Shown piece by piece: positions 1 through 6,475 of a stretch of DNA of 9,992 bases (the stretch's first letter is position 1; each line of letters begins with the position of its first letter). The DNA lies in NCBI GenBank assembly GCA_021151805.1, contig JAGKWN010000133.1:1-9992 (forward strand), given 5' to 3'. This DNA comes from Cytophagaceae bacterium (GTDB lineage: Bacteria; Bacteroidota; Bacteroidia; Cytophagales; Cytophagaceae). The notes below the pieces were generated by a model. That model saw only the letters and a list, made by a program, of their open reading frames with translations. It searched no databases and was not told the origin of the DNA. A program made the position numbers and the translations under genes.

Positions 1-93
1 ATTATATATACTATCTTTAATAAAGTTATAATTTTAAATTATCACTCCTAGTTTAATAACACTTTTAATTACTTTATTAAACACAAAAAAAAA

Positions 94-2118
94 ATGAAAA
101 AGACACTCCTGAGCCTTATCGCACTTTTATTTTGGGCAAGCATACAAGCTCAAACATGTACACCAAACTATACGTTTAACAATTCAGGAACAAATACCTT
201 TATTGTTTCTGACCCCAATGGAGCTATCGGTGGTACCATCACCGTTGCTAATGGAATACAACTAACCAACGGCAACGGGACAGTTGGTGTGCAGGATAAT
301 AGAGAATGCAGAGCATATAAAAGCATTACAGCTCTTAATGACACAAAGTTTACAGTAGAGTGTACTGTAAATTTAACTGCAGGATCCGGTCCATCTCATT
401 CTCCCATTGCTTTGTCTGCTGGTACTGCAGATTTTGCTTTTAATGTTGGAAGCAATTGCTCAAATGATCCTAATGTTGGGTGCCCGCCTTACACACCAAC
501 CAACCAATCAGCAATCATTGTCTATATTCAAGGAGGTTCAACCAACATTATGACTGGCGGCACAACAATTGTAGCATATACAAAATTAGGTAATGCAGCC
601 CATTCATTAGCCTCTAACGCTATCACAATACCATCATCGGCTGTAGGCAATTTTAAGATCAGATTAGAAAGAATTTCTGCAACACAAGGAAGACTTTCAT
701 ATGTGAATGCTAGCACAAATGCTATTGTTAGTTCCGAATGTTTTGCAATACCTTCCGGCATTACCGGTTTAAATACATTACAAGCTGGTGCAAATACTGC
801 AGGTTCTTATGATAGAAGTTTAGGTGGTACATTTAATAATTATAATATTTATGACAATTGTCTTGTTACAACTTTACCAACTCCTACCGCTAATCCAGTA
901 TCCATTGTATGTGGCAATACGGCATCATTAACAGCTTCTACTACTATTTCATCTCCAACATTTTCCTGGTATAACGTTGCATCAGGCGGTACAGCTTTAG
1001 CAACGGGAGCAACATATACTACTCCTGTATTAACCACCAGCGCAACTTATTATGTATCTTATGCTGATGCATGCGGGCAAGTGAGTAATAGAAAAGCCAT
1101 ACTTGTTACAGTGACACCAAATATTTTTGTCGCCCCCATCACAGGAAGTTCTGATGTTTGCAAAGGACAGATTATTGAACTTGAGTGTGCTACTCCAGGT
1201 GGAGTTTGGAGCAGTTCAGATCCATTAAAAGCTACAGTAAAGCAAACAGGTGTAGTAAAAGGAATTGCCGTAGGCACCGTAACTATATCTTACACTGTCA
1301 CATCTGGGGTTTGTACAAACACTGTTACAAAAGATATTAATATTAAAGATGTGTTGACTTTTCAAATACTCGGTCCAGACCCTGTATGCCCAAATACATC
1401 GGGCAATTTATATACTGTCTCAACACCAGTAACAGGTGCTGACTACACATGGAATATTCAAGACGCGCCAAATGTAGGTGTTAATTTCCCCGTAAACGGT
1501 TCTGTCAATACAACTCTTACTATTCCGAATGCTGTTACAAACAATCAATTTACACTTAGATGCCAAGGATTAAATGCATGTGGTGCTTCACAAATGATTA
1601 CTAAACTGATACATGTAAGTACGGCTGTACCACCAAACCCTAATGTAGACTGTTCGGGTACAAACTGTGCAACACTATTTGTAACAAATAATGCAGGTTA
1701 CAATATTGAATGGTCTGTTGGTGGAGTTGTCCAAAGCACTGCAACAACTTTTGCAAGACCTGCTGCTACAGCAGTTCTGTGTACATATACAGATCCTGTA
1801 TCCGGTTGTAAAAAATCTACCTGGTACTCTCCGGCTGTAGTATGTACATATGCATCGAGAACTTCATCAAAAGTAGAGATTGATAATGAATTACAAGTAT
1901 ATCCTAATCCAAACACAGGAGATTTTACTTTCATTACAAAGGGTTATTCCGGAAAAGCTCTTGTTATTAATACACTTGGCCAAGTTGTGGAGGAAATCAC
2001 TGTTGGCTCATTAAATACGATTTATGAAGTTTCAATGAAAAATCAGGCAAAAGGTACTTATCTATTGAGATTAGTTGGCGGCGACACTGAGCACACCAGT
2101 ACAATCGTAGTACAATAA
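94..2118 (+). CDS. Secreted multidomain Ig-like/PKD-like protein with T9SS C-terminal sorting domain
   Basis: A 674-residue protein predicted to be exported and attached to, or released from, the cell surface by type IX secretion. Residues 1-20 form a signal peptide (MKK, hydrophobic core, ending QAQ). Residues about 21-258 are a Cys-containing, Gly/Thr/Asn-rich beta region I cannot assign; a concanavalin/LamG-like fold is a guess. Residues about 261-341 match the Ig-like domain often found beside CHU-type sorting domains (SWYNVASGGTAL, then TTSATYYVSYADACG). Residues about 346-417 resemble a group 2 bacterial Ig domain (GVWSSSDP, GVVKGIAVGTVTISY), and 420-510 a PKD-like domain. Residues 600-674 are the type A sorting domain, starting LQVYPNPNTG and containing KGTYLLRL near the end. 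The ATG follows an A-rich leader with no Shine-Dalgarno, as usual in this phylum. No catalytic domain is visible, so an adhesin or matrix-binding role is inference. Confidence 0.85.
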   Translation: MKKTLLSLIALLFWASIQAQTCTPNYTFNNSGTNTFIVSDPNGAIGGTITVANGIQLTNGNGTVGVQDNRECRAYKSITALNDTKFTVECTVNLTAGSGPSHSPIALSAGTADFAFNVGSNCSNDPNVGCPPYTPTNQSAIIVYIQGGSTNIMTGGTTIVAYTKLGNAAHSLASNAITIPSSAVGNFKIRLERISATQGRLSYVNASTNAIVSSECFAIPSGITGLNTLQAGANTAGSYDRSLGGTFNNYNIYDNCLVTTLPTPTANPVSIVCGNTASLTASTTISSPTFSWYNVASGGTALATGATYTTPVLTTSATYYVSYADACGQVSNRKAILVTVTPNIFVAPITGSSDVCKGQIIELECATPGGVWSSSDPLKATVKQTGVVKGIAVGTVTISYTVTSGVCTNTVTKDINIKDVLTFQILGPDPVCPNTSGNLYTVSTPVTGADYTWNIQDAPNVGVNFPVNGSVNTTLTIPNAVTNNQFTLRCQGLNACGASQMITKLIHVSTAVPPNPNVDCSGTNCATLFVTNNAGYNIEWSVGGVVQSTATTFARPAATAVLCTYTDPVSGCKKSTWYSPAVVCTYASRTSSKVEIDNELQVYPNPNTGDFTFITKGYSGKALVINTLGQVVEEITVGSLNTIYEVSMKNQAKGTYLLRLVGGDTEHTSTIVVQ

Positions 2119-2134
2119 CAAGCAACTTATTAAG

Positions 2135-2173
2135 ATGGAGAGTCACTTATTCCCAAATAAGTGACTCTCCATT
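2135..2173 (+). terminator. Hairpin terminator after the T9SS cargo gene
   Basis: A perfect 17-bp inverted repeat (2135-2151 with 2156-2172, 4-nt loop) starts 16 nt after the stop codon of the plus-strand gene and is followed by TTTTA. It lies between two convergent genes. Read on the minus strand it is followed only by a weak T-containing stretch, so termination of the minus-strand DUF1801 transcript here is possible but less certain. Confidence 0.8.
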
Positions 2174-2212
2174 TTAATAGATTTATAAATAATATAAATT
2201 ATAAAATCAAAG

Positions 2213-2629
2213 CTATAATTTATTTATATATGCTACATGCTCTTCAATAATTTTCTCCAGCACTTTCAAATCCACATCTTCAAGCTTTGTAATATACAAG
2301 CAACCTTTGCTTGTTTTATGCTTTCCTAGTTTCTCAAGCAAGGCAGCGCTGCGTTCAAAAGCGCCTGACAGATATAAAGTAAGTGCGGTAGCACGTGGTG
2401 AAAAGCCTACCAGCGGGCTATCCCCTTCATGGCCACTTTCGTATTTATAATGATAAGATCCAAAACCAATAATGCTTGTCCCCCACATTTTAGGTTCAAG
2501 CTTAGTGATTTTCTGAATAAGTTCAATCAAATGAAAACTATCTTCACGTTTAGATATATGTTTTAAGTTAGTAATATAATCTGTAACACTTTCAGTCGTT
2601 TCAATCGTTTTGTTTTTTGCCATACTCAT
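2213..2629 (-). CDS. DUF1801 domain protein
   Basis: A 138-residue cytoplasmic protein with no signal peptide or membrane segment. The central signature MWGTSIIGFGSYHYKYESG (about residues 48-66), followed by GFSPRATALTLYL, is typical of the DUF1801 family, and the length fits a single-domain member. The family includes Bacillus YdhG/Fra, described as a frataxin-like iron chaperone, but this subgroup is not functionally defined and I do not transfer that role. The ATG at 2629 overlaps the TAA of the upstream TfoX-domain gene by one base (TAATG), which suggests translational coupling; a second in-frame ATG at 2623 is an alternative start. It is the last gene of a three-gene minus-strand run and converges on the hairpin at 2135-2173. 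Confidence 0.85.
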   Translation of the reverse strand: MSMAKNKTIETTESVTDYITNLKHISKREDSFHLIELIQKITKLEPKMWGTSIIGFGSYHYKYESGHEGDSPLVGFSPRATALTLYLSGAFERSAALLEKLGKHKTSKGCLYITKLEDVDLKVLEKIIEEHVAYINKL

Positions 2630-2970
2630 TATTTTTTCTTCTTGGAAGACTTCGCGCGCGGATTAAACTCCAATGCCAGACCAATCCAATAATTAAATTG
2701 TTTCTGCGTTCTGATTGCTGATTCTTCAAGAAGGATATATCCTTTCATAACACGGTTATTAAATACCATGGATTTACACCCGTTTTCCTCAACCAGCTCG
2801 TCCTGTAACTCAGGATCTATGCGACACATCAGCTCTCCTCTAAAAATACCCACACACATTTTATCGTGATACATAAAAACCAGACCACCCATCATATTTT
2901 TTTCCTCTACGGGTGTCAAGTCCGCAAACTTGTTTCGAATACGCTCTGCTAATTGCTCATCGTATGCCAT
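2629..2970 (-). CDS. TfoX N-terminal domain protein
   Basis: A 113-residue protein made of one TfoX_N-type domain: an N-terminal helix (AERIRNKFADL), then EEKNMMGGLVFMYHDKMCVG, a strand pair with LMCRIDP, and KGYILLEES followed by a C-terminal helix. It lacks the C-terminal domain of full-length TfoX/Sxy competence regulators, so it should not be called a competence activator. Stand-alone TfoX_N proteins are common and mostly uncharacterised. The C-terminus is a basic tail (RAKSSKKKK), possibly for nucleic-acid contact, which is inference. The ATG begins 2 nt after the stop of the upstream HD-domain gene, and its own TAA overlaps the DUF1801 start, so the three genes are very probably co-transcribed. 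Confidence 0.85.
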   Translation of the reverse strand: MAYDEQLAERIRNKFADLTPVEEKNMMGGLVFMYHDKMCVGIFRGELMCRIDPELQDELVEENGCKSMVFNNRVMKGYILLEESAIRTQKQFNYWIGLALEFNPRAKSSKKKK

Positions 2971-2972
2971 AT

Positions 2973-3500
2973 CTATATAGCGTAACTCATAATTTTCTTT
3001 CCCAAACGCCCTTCCAGATAATCATTCCCCCCCGTCAATTCATCCAATAAAATAAGAGCTTCGTTTCTGTATGTATTTATTTTAGCGGCACTCCAATGCA
3101 AGGGAGGCTTTTGAAGATTAGTAATACGATCCGCTAATTTAACTGCCCATACTTCTTTCGGAAGCAGCTTAATTCTATTCAGACTATCCTGCATTTTTTC
3201 TGATTGAGGCAACGCGTTATTTTTGGTAAGTGCAGAAACTGCTATTGCAATATTTTGTCCAAACACTTCTGTAAGTTCATCCACAGTAGTAGAAGTATCT
3301 TCCAGCGTATCATGCAACAATGCAACCTGAATAGCAAAAGCCAGATTAAAACCTGTAGAATGTTCAGCAGCAATCATAACTTCCATGGCTACATTACTTA
3401 CATGAACAATATAAGGCAGATTTGTTCCCGGCACTGTCTGCCCGTGGTGTTTCGCTGCAGCAAACTTTATTGTCTCCTGATAAATCGTTTGTATATCCAT
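2973..3500 (-). CDS. HD-domain phosphohydrolase, Mesh1/SpoT-hydrolase-like (small alarmone hydrolase type)
   Basis: A 175-residue protein that is essentially one HD hydrolase domain. The motifs match the (p)ppGpp hydrolase domain of RelA/SpoT homologues: H33 in PYIVHVSNVA, H63-D64 and E67-D68 in LLHDTLEDT, and D124 with N128 in VKLADRITNL. These are the expected Mn2+ ligands and catalytic ED pair. There is no synthetase, TGS or ACT domain, and the length fits stand-alone Mesh1-like alarmone hydrolases. The likely reaction is removal of the 3'-pyrophosphate from (p)ppGpp or a related nucleotide; the actual substrate cannot be read from sequence. It is first in the run with the TfoX_N and DUF1801 genes. 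The 191-nt upstream gap should hold the promoter, but I find no exact TAnnTTTG box there. Confidence 0.85.
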   Translation of the reverse strand: MDIQTIYQETIKFAAAKHHGQTVPGTNLPYIVHVSNVAMEVMIAAEHSTGFNLAFAIQVALLHDTLEDTSTTVDELTEVFGQNIAIAVSALTKNNALPQSEKMQDSLNRIKLLPKEVWAVKLADRITNLQKPPLHWSAAKINTYRNEALILLDELTGGNDYLEGRLGKKIMSYAI

Positions 3501-3611
3501 AGGTGAAATTGTTTTACTATCAACAATTGCTGCAATACTTTTATTGTATGATCAGCACCGACAGCCTATAGTAAATATCAAAAGATAAAATCAGAATTCA
3601 ACAGATTAACA

Positions 3612-3642
3612 GCATACAATTTTAAATTTTAAAATTGTATGC
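3612..3642. repeat. 31-bp AT-rich perfect palindrome
   Basis: Bases 3612-3626 are the exact reverse complement of 3628-3642, around a single central base. It lies in the gap between the YciO-type gene (ending at 3692 on the minus strand) and the HD gene (starting at 3500). It could be the terminator of the former or a dimeric-regulator site for the latter. Neither side carries a good T-tract, so the role is open. Confidence 0.6.
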
Positions 3643-3691
3643 ATCATTTTAAGATTTAACAAATATAAAATATCAATAAACAGAGAAAAAA

Positions 3692-4318
3692 TCACAAATC
3701 TTCTACACTACCTTTCCCTTCGCGTATAACCTCAATCTCAGAACCAGTACAATCAAGGATTGTGGACGCCTCATTCCCTCCAAAACCACCCTCAATAATA
3801 ACATCAACATAATTTTTATAACGATCGTATATTTCTTCAGGATCTGTTGTATACTCCAATATCTCGTCGTCATTTTTAATAGACGTACTCAACAACGGAT
3901 TTCCCAATTCTTTTACCAGCATCAAAACAATTTTATTATCCGGTACACGGATGCCAATGGTTTTCTTTTTAGTATTCAGAATATTTGGAACATTACTACT
4001 CGCATTCAGGATAAATGTATATGGACCTGGTAGCACTTGTTTCATTAATTTAAATACATGTGTAGGAAGCGCTTTTGTATATTCAGAGATATGGCTCAAA
4101 TCGTGGCATATGAAAGAAAGATTGATTTTCCCAGGTTGAATATTTTTCAATCGACACACCCGCTCTACTGCCTTTTGATTGTGAATATCACAACCAATTG
4201 CATATACTGTATCAGTGGGATAAATGACAATCCCTCCTTTGCGAACAACTTCAACAGCAGTAAGAATCTTATTCAATGGAGGATTATCAGGATGGATGCT
4301 TAACCGAATTGCAGGCAT
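3692..4318 (-). CDS. Sua5/YciO/YrdC/YwlC family protein, YciO-type
   Basis: A 208-residue cytoplasmic protein aligning end to end with what I know of E. coli YciO (about 206 aa): an N-terminal IHPDNP, the family signature IYPTDTVYAIGCD at 32-44, LPGPYTFIL at 96-104, KTIGIRVPDN at 119-128, LLSTSI at 142-147, and a C-terminal IREGKGSVEDL. The family includes TsaC/Sua5, which make L-threonylcarbamoyladenylate from Thr, bicarbonate and ATP for the t6A modification of ANN-decoding tRNAs. In this YciO-type member the canonical KxRP stretch and the STSxN asparagine are changed (RLKNIQPGK, STSIKN), so full TsaC activity is uncertain. It starts about 57 nt after the restored end of the lipoprotein gene and may be read from the same transcript. 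Confidence 0.88.
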   Translation of the reverse strand: MPAIRLSIHPDNPPLNKILTAVEVVRKGGIVIYPTDTVYAIGCDIHNQKAVERVCRLKNIQPGKINLSFICHDLSHISEYTKALPTHVFKLMKQVLPGPYTFILNASSNVPNILNTKKKTIGIRVPDNKIVLMLVKELGNPLLSTSIKNDDEILEYTTDPEEIYDRYKNYVDVIIEGGFGGNEASTILDCTGSEIEVIREGKGSVEDL

Positions 4319-4330
4319 GGTTCACATATG

Positions 4331-4358
4331 TTTATACATGATGAAGATACTGTATAAA
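4331..4358 (-). repeat. Short inverted repeat in the leader of the YciO-type gene
   Basis: A 7-bp perfect inverted repeat (4331-4337 with 4352-4358, 14-nt loop) sits 13 nt upstream of the ATG, in the small gap after the lipoprotein gene. It is AT-rich and weak. It may be a leader structure or chance. Confidence 0.25.
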
Positions 4359-4374
4359 TCATGAATTATAAGTT

Positions 4375-4476
4375 TTATTGACGTTTAAGTTTAAATAAAT
4401 ATTCCATATGATTTCGACCTTCAAATCTTGTCCATATAACCAGACTATCTTCATTCAGTTTAAATTTTACTCCTGA
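4375..4476 (-). pseudogene. Out-of-frame 3' part of the lipoprotein gene (frameshift remnant)
   Basis: Read in the +1 frame from a run of six T on the minus strand (plus-strand A6 at 4476-4481), the sequence continues as 33 codons ending with TAA at 4375-4377. The encoded segment contains GVKFKLNEDS and LVIWTRFEGRNHMEYLF and looks like the natural C-terminal strands of the preceding beta-rich protein. Removing one T from the run joins residue 136 of the upstream frame to this segment and gives a 169-aa protein. This is therefore either a real indel mutation, a sequencing or assembly error at a homopolymer, or, less likely, a slippage site. Confidence 0.7.
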
Positions 4477-4885
4477 AAAAATTATCGTCAGACATATCAA
4501 CGGTTATAACTCCACCAACATTTTGATTGGTCAATTGTTGCTTTTTAAAATACAGACCACCTTCTTCCCAACCATAAGTATATCCGGATCGAATAATATC
4601 CTGCGCGCCAAAAAACATTGCTTTATCTTTTCCAAAATCAACCGTTATATCTTTTATCGTAAAAGTCGAGTCAATCAGCCTGGTTGTAGAGTCTTGTGTT
4701 AACGGAGAAAATTCTCTGATTTCAATTCCCTTTATATAACGAACCTCTCCTTTCCATGTGCCTTTTATCAATTCCTCTTTATTTCTTTTTTTCGGCAAAC
4801 AACCTAAACAAATAAATAACACAAGACTTATAACCAACAAACCTGAATTGTTTTGAATAAAATTCCCTCTACTATTATACAGCAT
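4460..4885 (-). CDS. Probable lipoprotein, C-terminus altered by a frameshift
   Basis: A 141-residue reading frame that I do not assign to a named family. The N-terminus has a hydrophobic stretch (LLVISLVLFICLGC) ending at C29, a plausible lipobox although the -3 residue is Cys instead of the usual Leu or Val, followed by PKKRNKEE. The mature part begins KGTWKGEV and is rich in alternating beta-strand patterns, reminiscent of lipocalin-like barrels; this is a weak analogy. The last residues, after NFF, come from a shifted frame: a six-T run precedes an early stop, and the original C-terminus appears to continue in the next frame to 4375. The ATG lies 2 nt after the metallo-beta-lactamase stop codon, so the two are very likely co-transcribed and both act in the envelope. 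Confidence 0.7.
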   Translation of the reverse strand: MLYNSRGNFIQNNSGLLVISLVLFICLGCLPKKRNKEELIKGTWKGEVRYIKGIEIREFSPLTQDSTTRLIDSTFTIKDITVDFGKDKAMFFGAQDIIRSGYTYGWEEGGLYFKKQQLTNQNVGGVITVDMSDDNFFRSKI

Positions 4886-4887
4886 AA

Positions 4888-5628
4888 TTATTTTTTTTCA
4901 TTCAATTGGTATTGTTCAATCAACATCAATGTATGTTCCAGCGATTGATTATTACTCCAGCTTTGATGACCGGGAATAACATATTTGGGCTTCCCGCATT
5001 TCAGCTGAATCTTATGAATCGTTTCCGGCCAGGCAACTACATTCGCATCTGAAAGATTGCCTAAATCGTTTGCCTCTGTACTTTTGATCAAACAACCACC
5101 ATACAGAATTTTTTCTTTTTTAAACCATATCACAACATTATCAGTTGTATGACCCGGACCTGCATAATACACTTCGAATTCATGCTGCCCCAGTCTGAAT
5201 ATAGTATCACTTGTAATTAAATATTGCGCGCGGGGTTCGCCACGTATCTGACTTATAGAATCTGTTTGTTTCGTTGTATATGTTTTAATTTCCCTCGTCC
5301 CATAATACACAAGACCTGCGGTTCGGTCTTCATGCGAATGTGTAGCGATACACATCACGACATTCTTATTGTGTTTAATCAGAATGCTATCTAATAATGG
5401 TTGAAATTGTGTAGTGTCCCAGGGAGAGTCCAGCAATAATACTCCGTTATTAGTTAATACATACATTCCATTTGCCGGAAATCTTACACCATTAAAAGAT
5501 TGCCAGGTTGTATAAATATAAAAATCCTTCGTTAGTTGTGTGATTTGCAATTTTGAACTTTCTGTTTGCCCAAATGAAAATAAGCTCAGAAAAGAAAATG
5601 ATAAAAAGAGTGAAATGAGTTTTATCAT
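4888..5628 (-). CDS. Subclass B1 metallo-beta-lactamase
   Basis: A 246-residue exported zinc enzyme predicted to hydrolyse beta-lactams, probably including carbapenems, in the periplasm. Starting from the ATG at 5628, residues 1-20 are a signal peptide (MIKLISLFLSF, ending FSFG). All B1 zinc ligands are present: H97, H99 and D101 in THSHEDRTAG, H160 in GPGHTTDN, C179 in YGGCLIKS, and H221 in VIPGHQSW. The substrate-carboxylate lysine K182 and the asparagine N191 of the B1 fold are also present. Overall the sequence resembles the chromosomal BlaB/IND enzymes of flavobacteria (NGMYVLTNNGVLLLDSPW, EPRAQY, FEVYYAGPGHTTDNVVIWF). A TTG at 5634 would add two residues, but the ATG gives a standard signal peptide. 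Substrate range is not readable from sequence; the downstream lipoprotein gene is 2 nt away. Confidence 0.93.
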   Translation of the reverse strand: MIKLISLFLSFSFLSLFSFGQTESSKLQITQLTKDFYIYTTWQSFNGVRFPANGMYVLTNNGVLLLDSPWDTTQFQPLLDSILIKHNKNVVMCIATHSHEDRTAGLVYYGTREIKTYTTKQTDSISQIRGEPRAQYLITSDTIFRLGQHEFEVYYAGPGHTTDNVVIWFKKEKILYGGCLIKSTEANDLGNLSDANVVAWPETIHKIQLKCGKPKYVIPGHQSWSNNQSLEHTLMLIEQYQLNEKK

Positions 5629-5734
5629 AACCAAATTGATTTACTTAACATTTTATATTGATTCATGCTTATGTAAATTAAAGCTGCTGTATACAATATA
5701 ATCATTACCAATATTAAGTAATAACATAGCCTAT

Positions 5735-5742
5735 CAAAAGTA
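5735..5742 (-). promoter_or_regulatory. Candidate Bacteroidota -7 box upstream of the metallo-beta-lactamase gene
   Basis: On the minus strand the octamer TACTTTTG matches the Bacteroidota TAnnTTTG -7 consensus exactly, about 107 nt before the ATG. The matching -33 element is only a T-run about 19 nt further upstream rather than a clear TTG. It would drive the beta-lactamase and lipoprotein genes and perhaps the YciO-type gene. Confidence 0.4.
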
Positions 5743-5823
5743 CTGATATTCAATTTTATAAAAAATACTTAATGAAATAGTGAAAGAATCTACAAGATTT
5801 AAAAATCCCTTCTCAACAAAGAC

Positions 5824-5860
5824 TTTTTAAGTCCTATTATTAAACAATAGGACTTAAAAA
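5824..5860. repeat. Inverted repeat overlapping the stop codon of the 143-aa gene
   Basis: A perfect 15-bp inverted repeat (5824-5838 with 5846-5860) has a 7-nt loop. The loop holds the TAA stop of the minus-strand gene (bases 5840-5842), so one arm encodes the last codons. On both strands the stem begins with T5 and ends with A5, the reverse of a normal terminator T-tract. It is probably a 3'-end structure of that mRNA, but a simple intrinsic terminator is not a good fit. Confidence 0.6.
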
Positions 5861-6271
5861 TAAACTGGTATGAAAATGATATTTTTCGCCAGTAGTCTTA
5901 ACAATCCCATTTACCTGTATGTCGAGTTGGCATTTTACTATAGGATATTTATTGAGTTCAAATTTTGGTTCTGTATTAGAAATAAGAATATGCACTTCCG
6001 CCTGCTCAAGCAGATCTACACTGGATGTGATCTTATCTAATATTTTTTTATGCAGCATTTTTTGCAAAGGTTCCTCCTGCACAAACATATCAAAATCAAT
6101 ATGCCAGAAATTGCTGGCGAAAGAAAATTGAAATTGATATCCGTTATTCATGCTATAAATAACATTGTGCACATTCAATGATACAATCTCATCAATGATT
6201 GATTTTAAAAACTCTTCCTGCGTTGATCGTCTTTTAATATCAAGCGCGTATTTGTCAGACACATTGAACAT
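5840..6271 (-). CDS. Hypothetical protein, 143 aa
   Basis: I do not recognise this protein. It has no signal peptide, membrane segment or metal-binding motif, so it is probably cytoplasmic. The N-terminal third is charged and looks helical (KRRSTQEEFLKSIIDEIVSL). The middle alternates strands (YQFQFSFASNFWHIDFD) with a helical KKILDKITSSVDLLEQ, and the end is again strand-like (YPIVKCQLDIQV, KYHFHTSLFL). It stands alone: a hairpin terminator isolates it from the NHL gene upstream, and 211 nt separate it from the beta-lactamase ATG. Codon use and base composition look like those of its neighbours. The leader (6272-6409) has only imperfect -7-like boxes. The stop codon lies inside a 15-bp inverted repeat. 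Confidence 0.7.
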   Translation of the reverse strand: MFNVSDKYALDIKRRSTQEEFLKSIIDEIVSLNVHNVIYSMNNGYQFQFSFASNFWHIDFDMFVQEEPLQKMLHKKILDKITSSVDLLEQAEVHILISNTEPKFELNKYPIVKCQLDIQVNGIVKTTGEKYHFHTSLFLSPIV

Positions 6272-6409
6272 AATTGTACGAGGTTAAAAAGATGATTGTA
6301 TTATAGCCTTTTGATTAAGGCTTAAAGATAATTCATACCTAATAATATAATACTTAACAAATGTTAAATAAACTATTGAATACAAATCACTTACACGAAA
6401 AAACTTACA

Positions 6410-6469
6410 TCTCTTAAAACAAAAGGCCGTACTCATCTTCTGATAAGTACGGCCTTTTGTTTTAAGAGA
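6410..6469. terminator. Strong bidirectional-looking hairpin terminator after the NHL gene
   Basis: A 24-bp perfect stem (6410-6433 with 6446-6469) with a 12-nt loop begins 6 nt beyond the minus-strand stop codon of the NHL gene. Its GC core GGCCGTACT is flanked by an A/T stretch, so the 3' arm reads GGCCTTTTGTTTT on either strand. It should end the NHL transcript and shield the 143-aa gene downstream. Confidence 0.85.
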
Positions 6470-6475
6470 CTGAAT

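Noticed and set aside
2213..2970. Toxin-antitoxin pair made of the overlapping DUF1801 and TfoX-domain genes
   Set aside because: Neither protein resembles a known toxin or antitoxin; overlap alone is ordinary operon packing.
2629..2970. Competence regulator TfoX/Sxy
   Set aside because: Only the N-terminal domain is present, and stand-alone TfoX_N proteins have no demonstrated competence role.
3204..3506. Plus-strand 100-aa reading frame, and other opposite-strand frames inside the genes
   Set aside because: These are antisense to well-supported genes, have low-complexity Cys/Ile-rich translations and no plausible domains.
4886..4899. Second frameshift at the A8 run at the end of the beta-lactamase gene
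   Set aside because: The protein ends at a length and sequence normal for B1 enzymes and the next gene has its own ATG and signal sequence, so no fusion or shift is needed.
5629..5634. Beta-lactamase start at 5634
   Set aside because: This is a TTG two codons before an ATG that gives a standard signal peptide.
6305..6322. Small hairpin (6-bp stem) in the leader of the 143-aa gene as a riboswitch or attenuator
   Set aside because: The stem is too short and there is no aptamer-like structure or following terminator.
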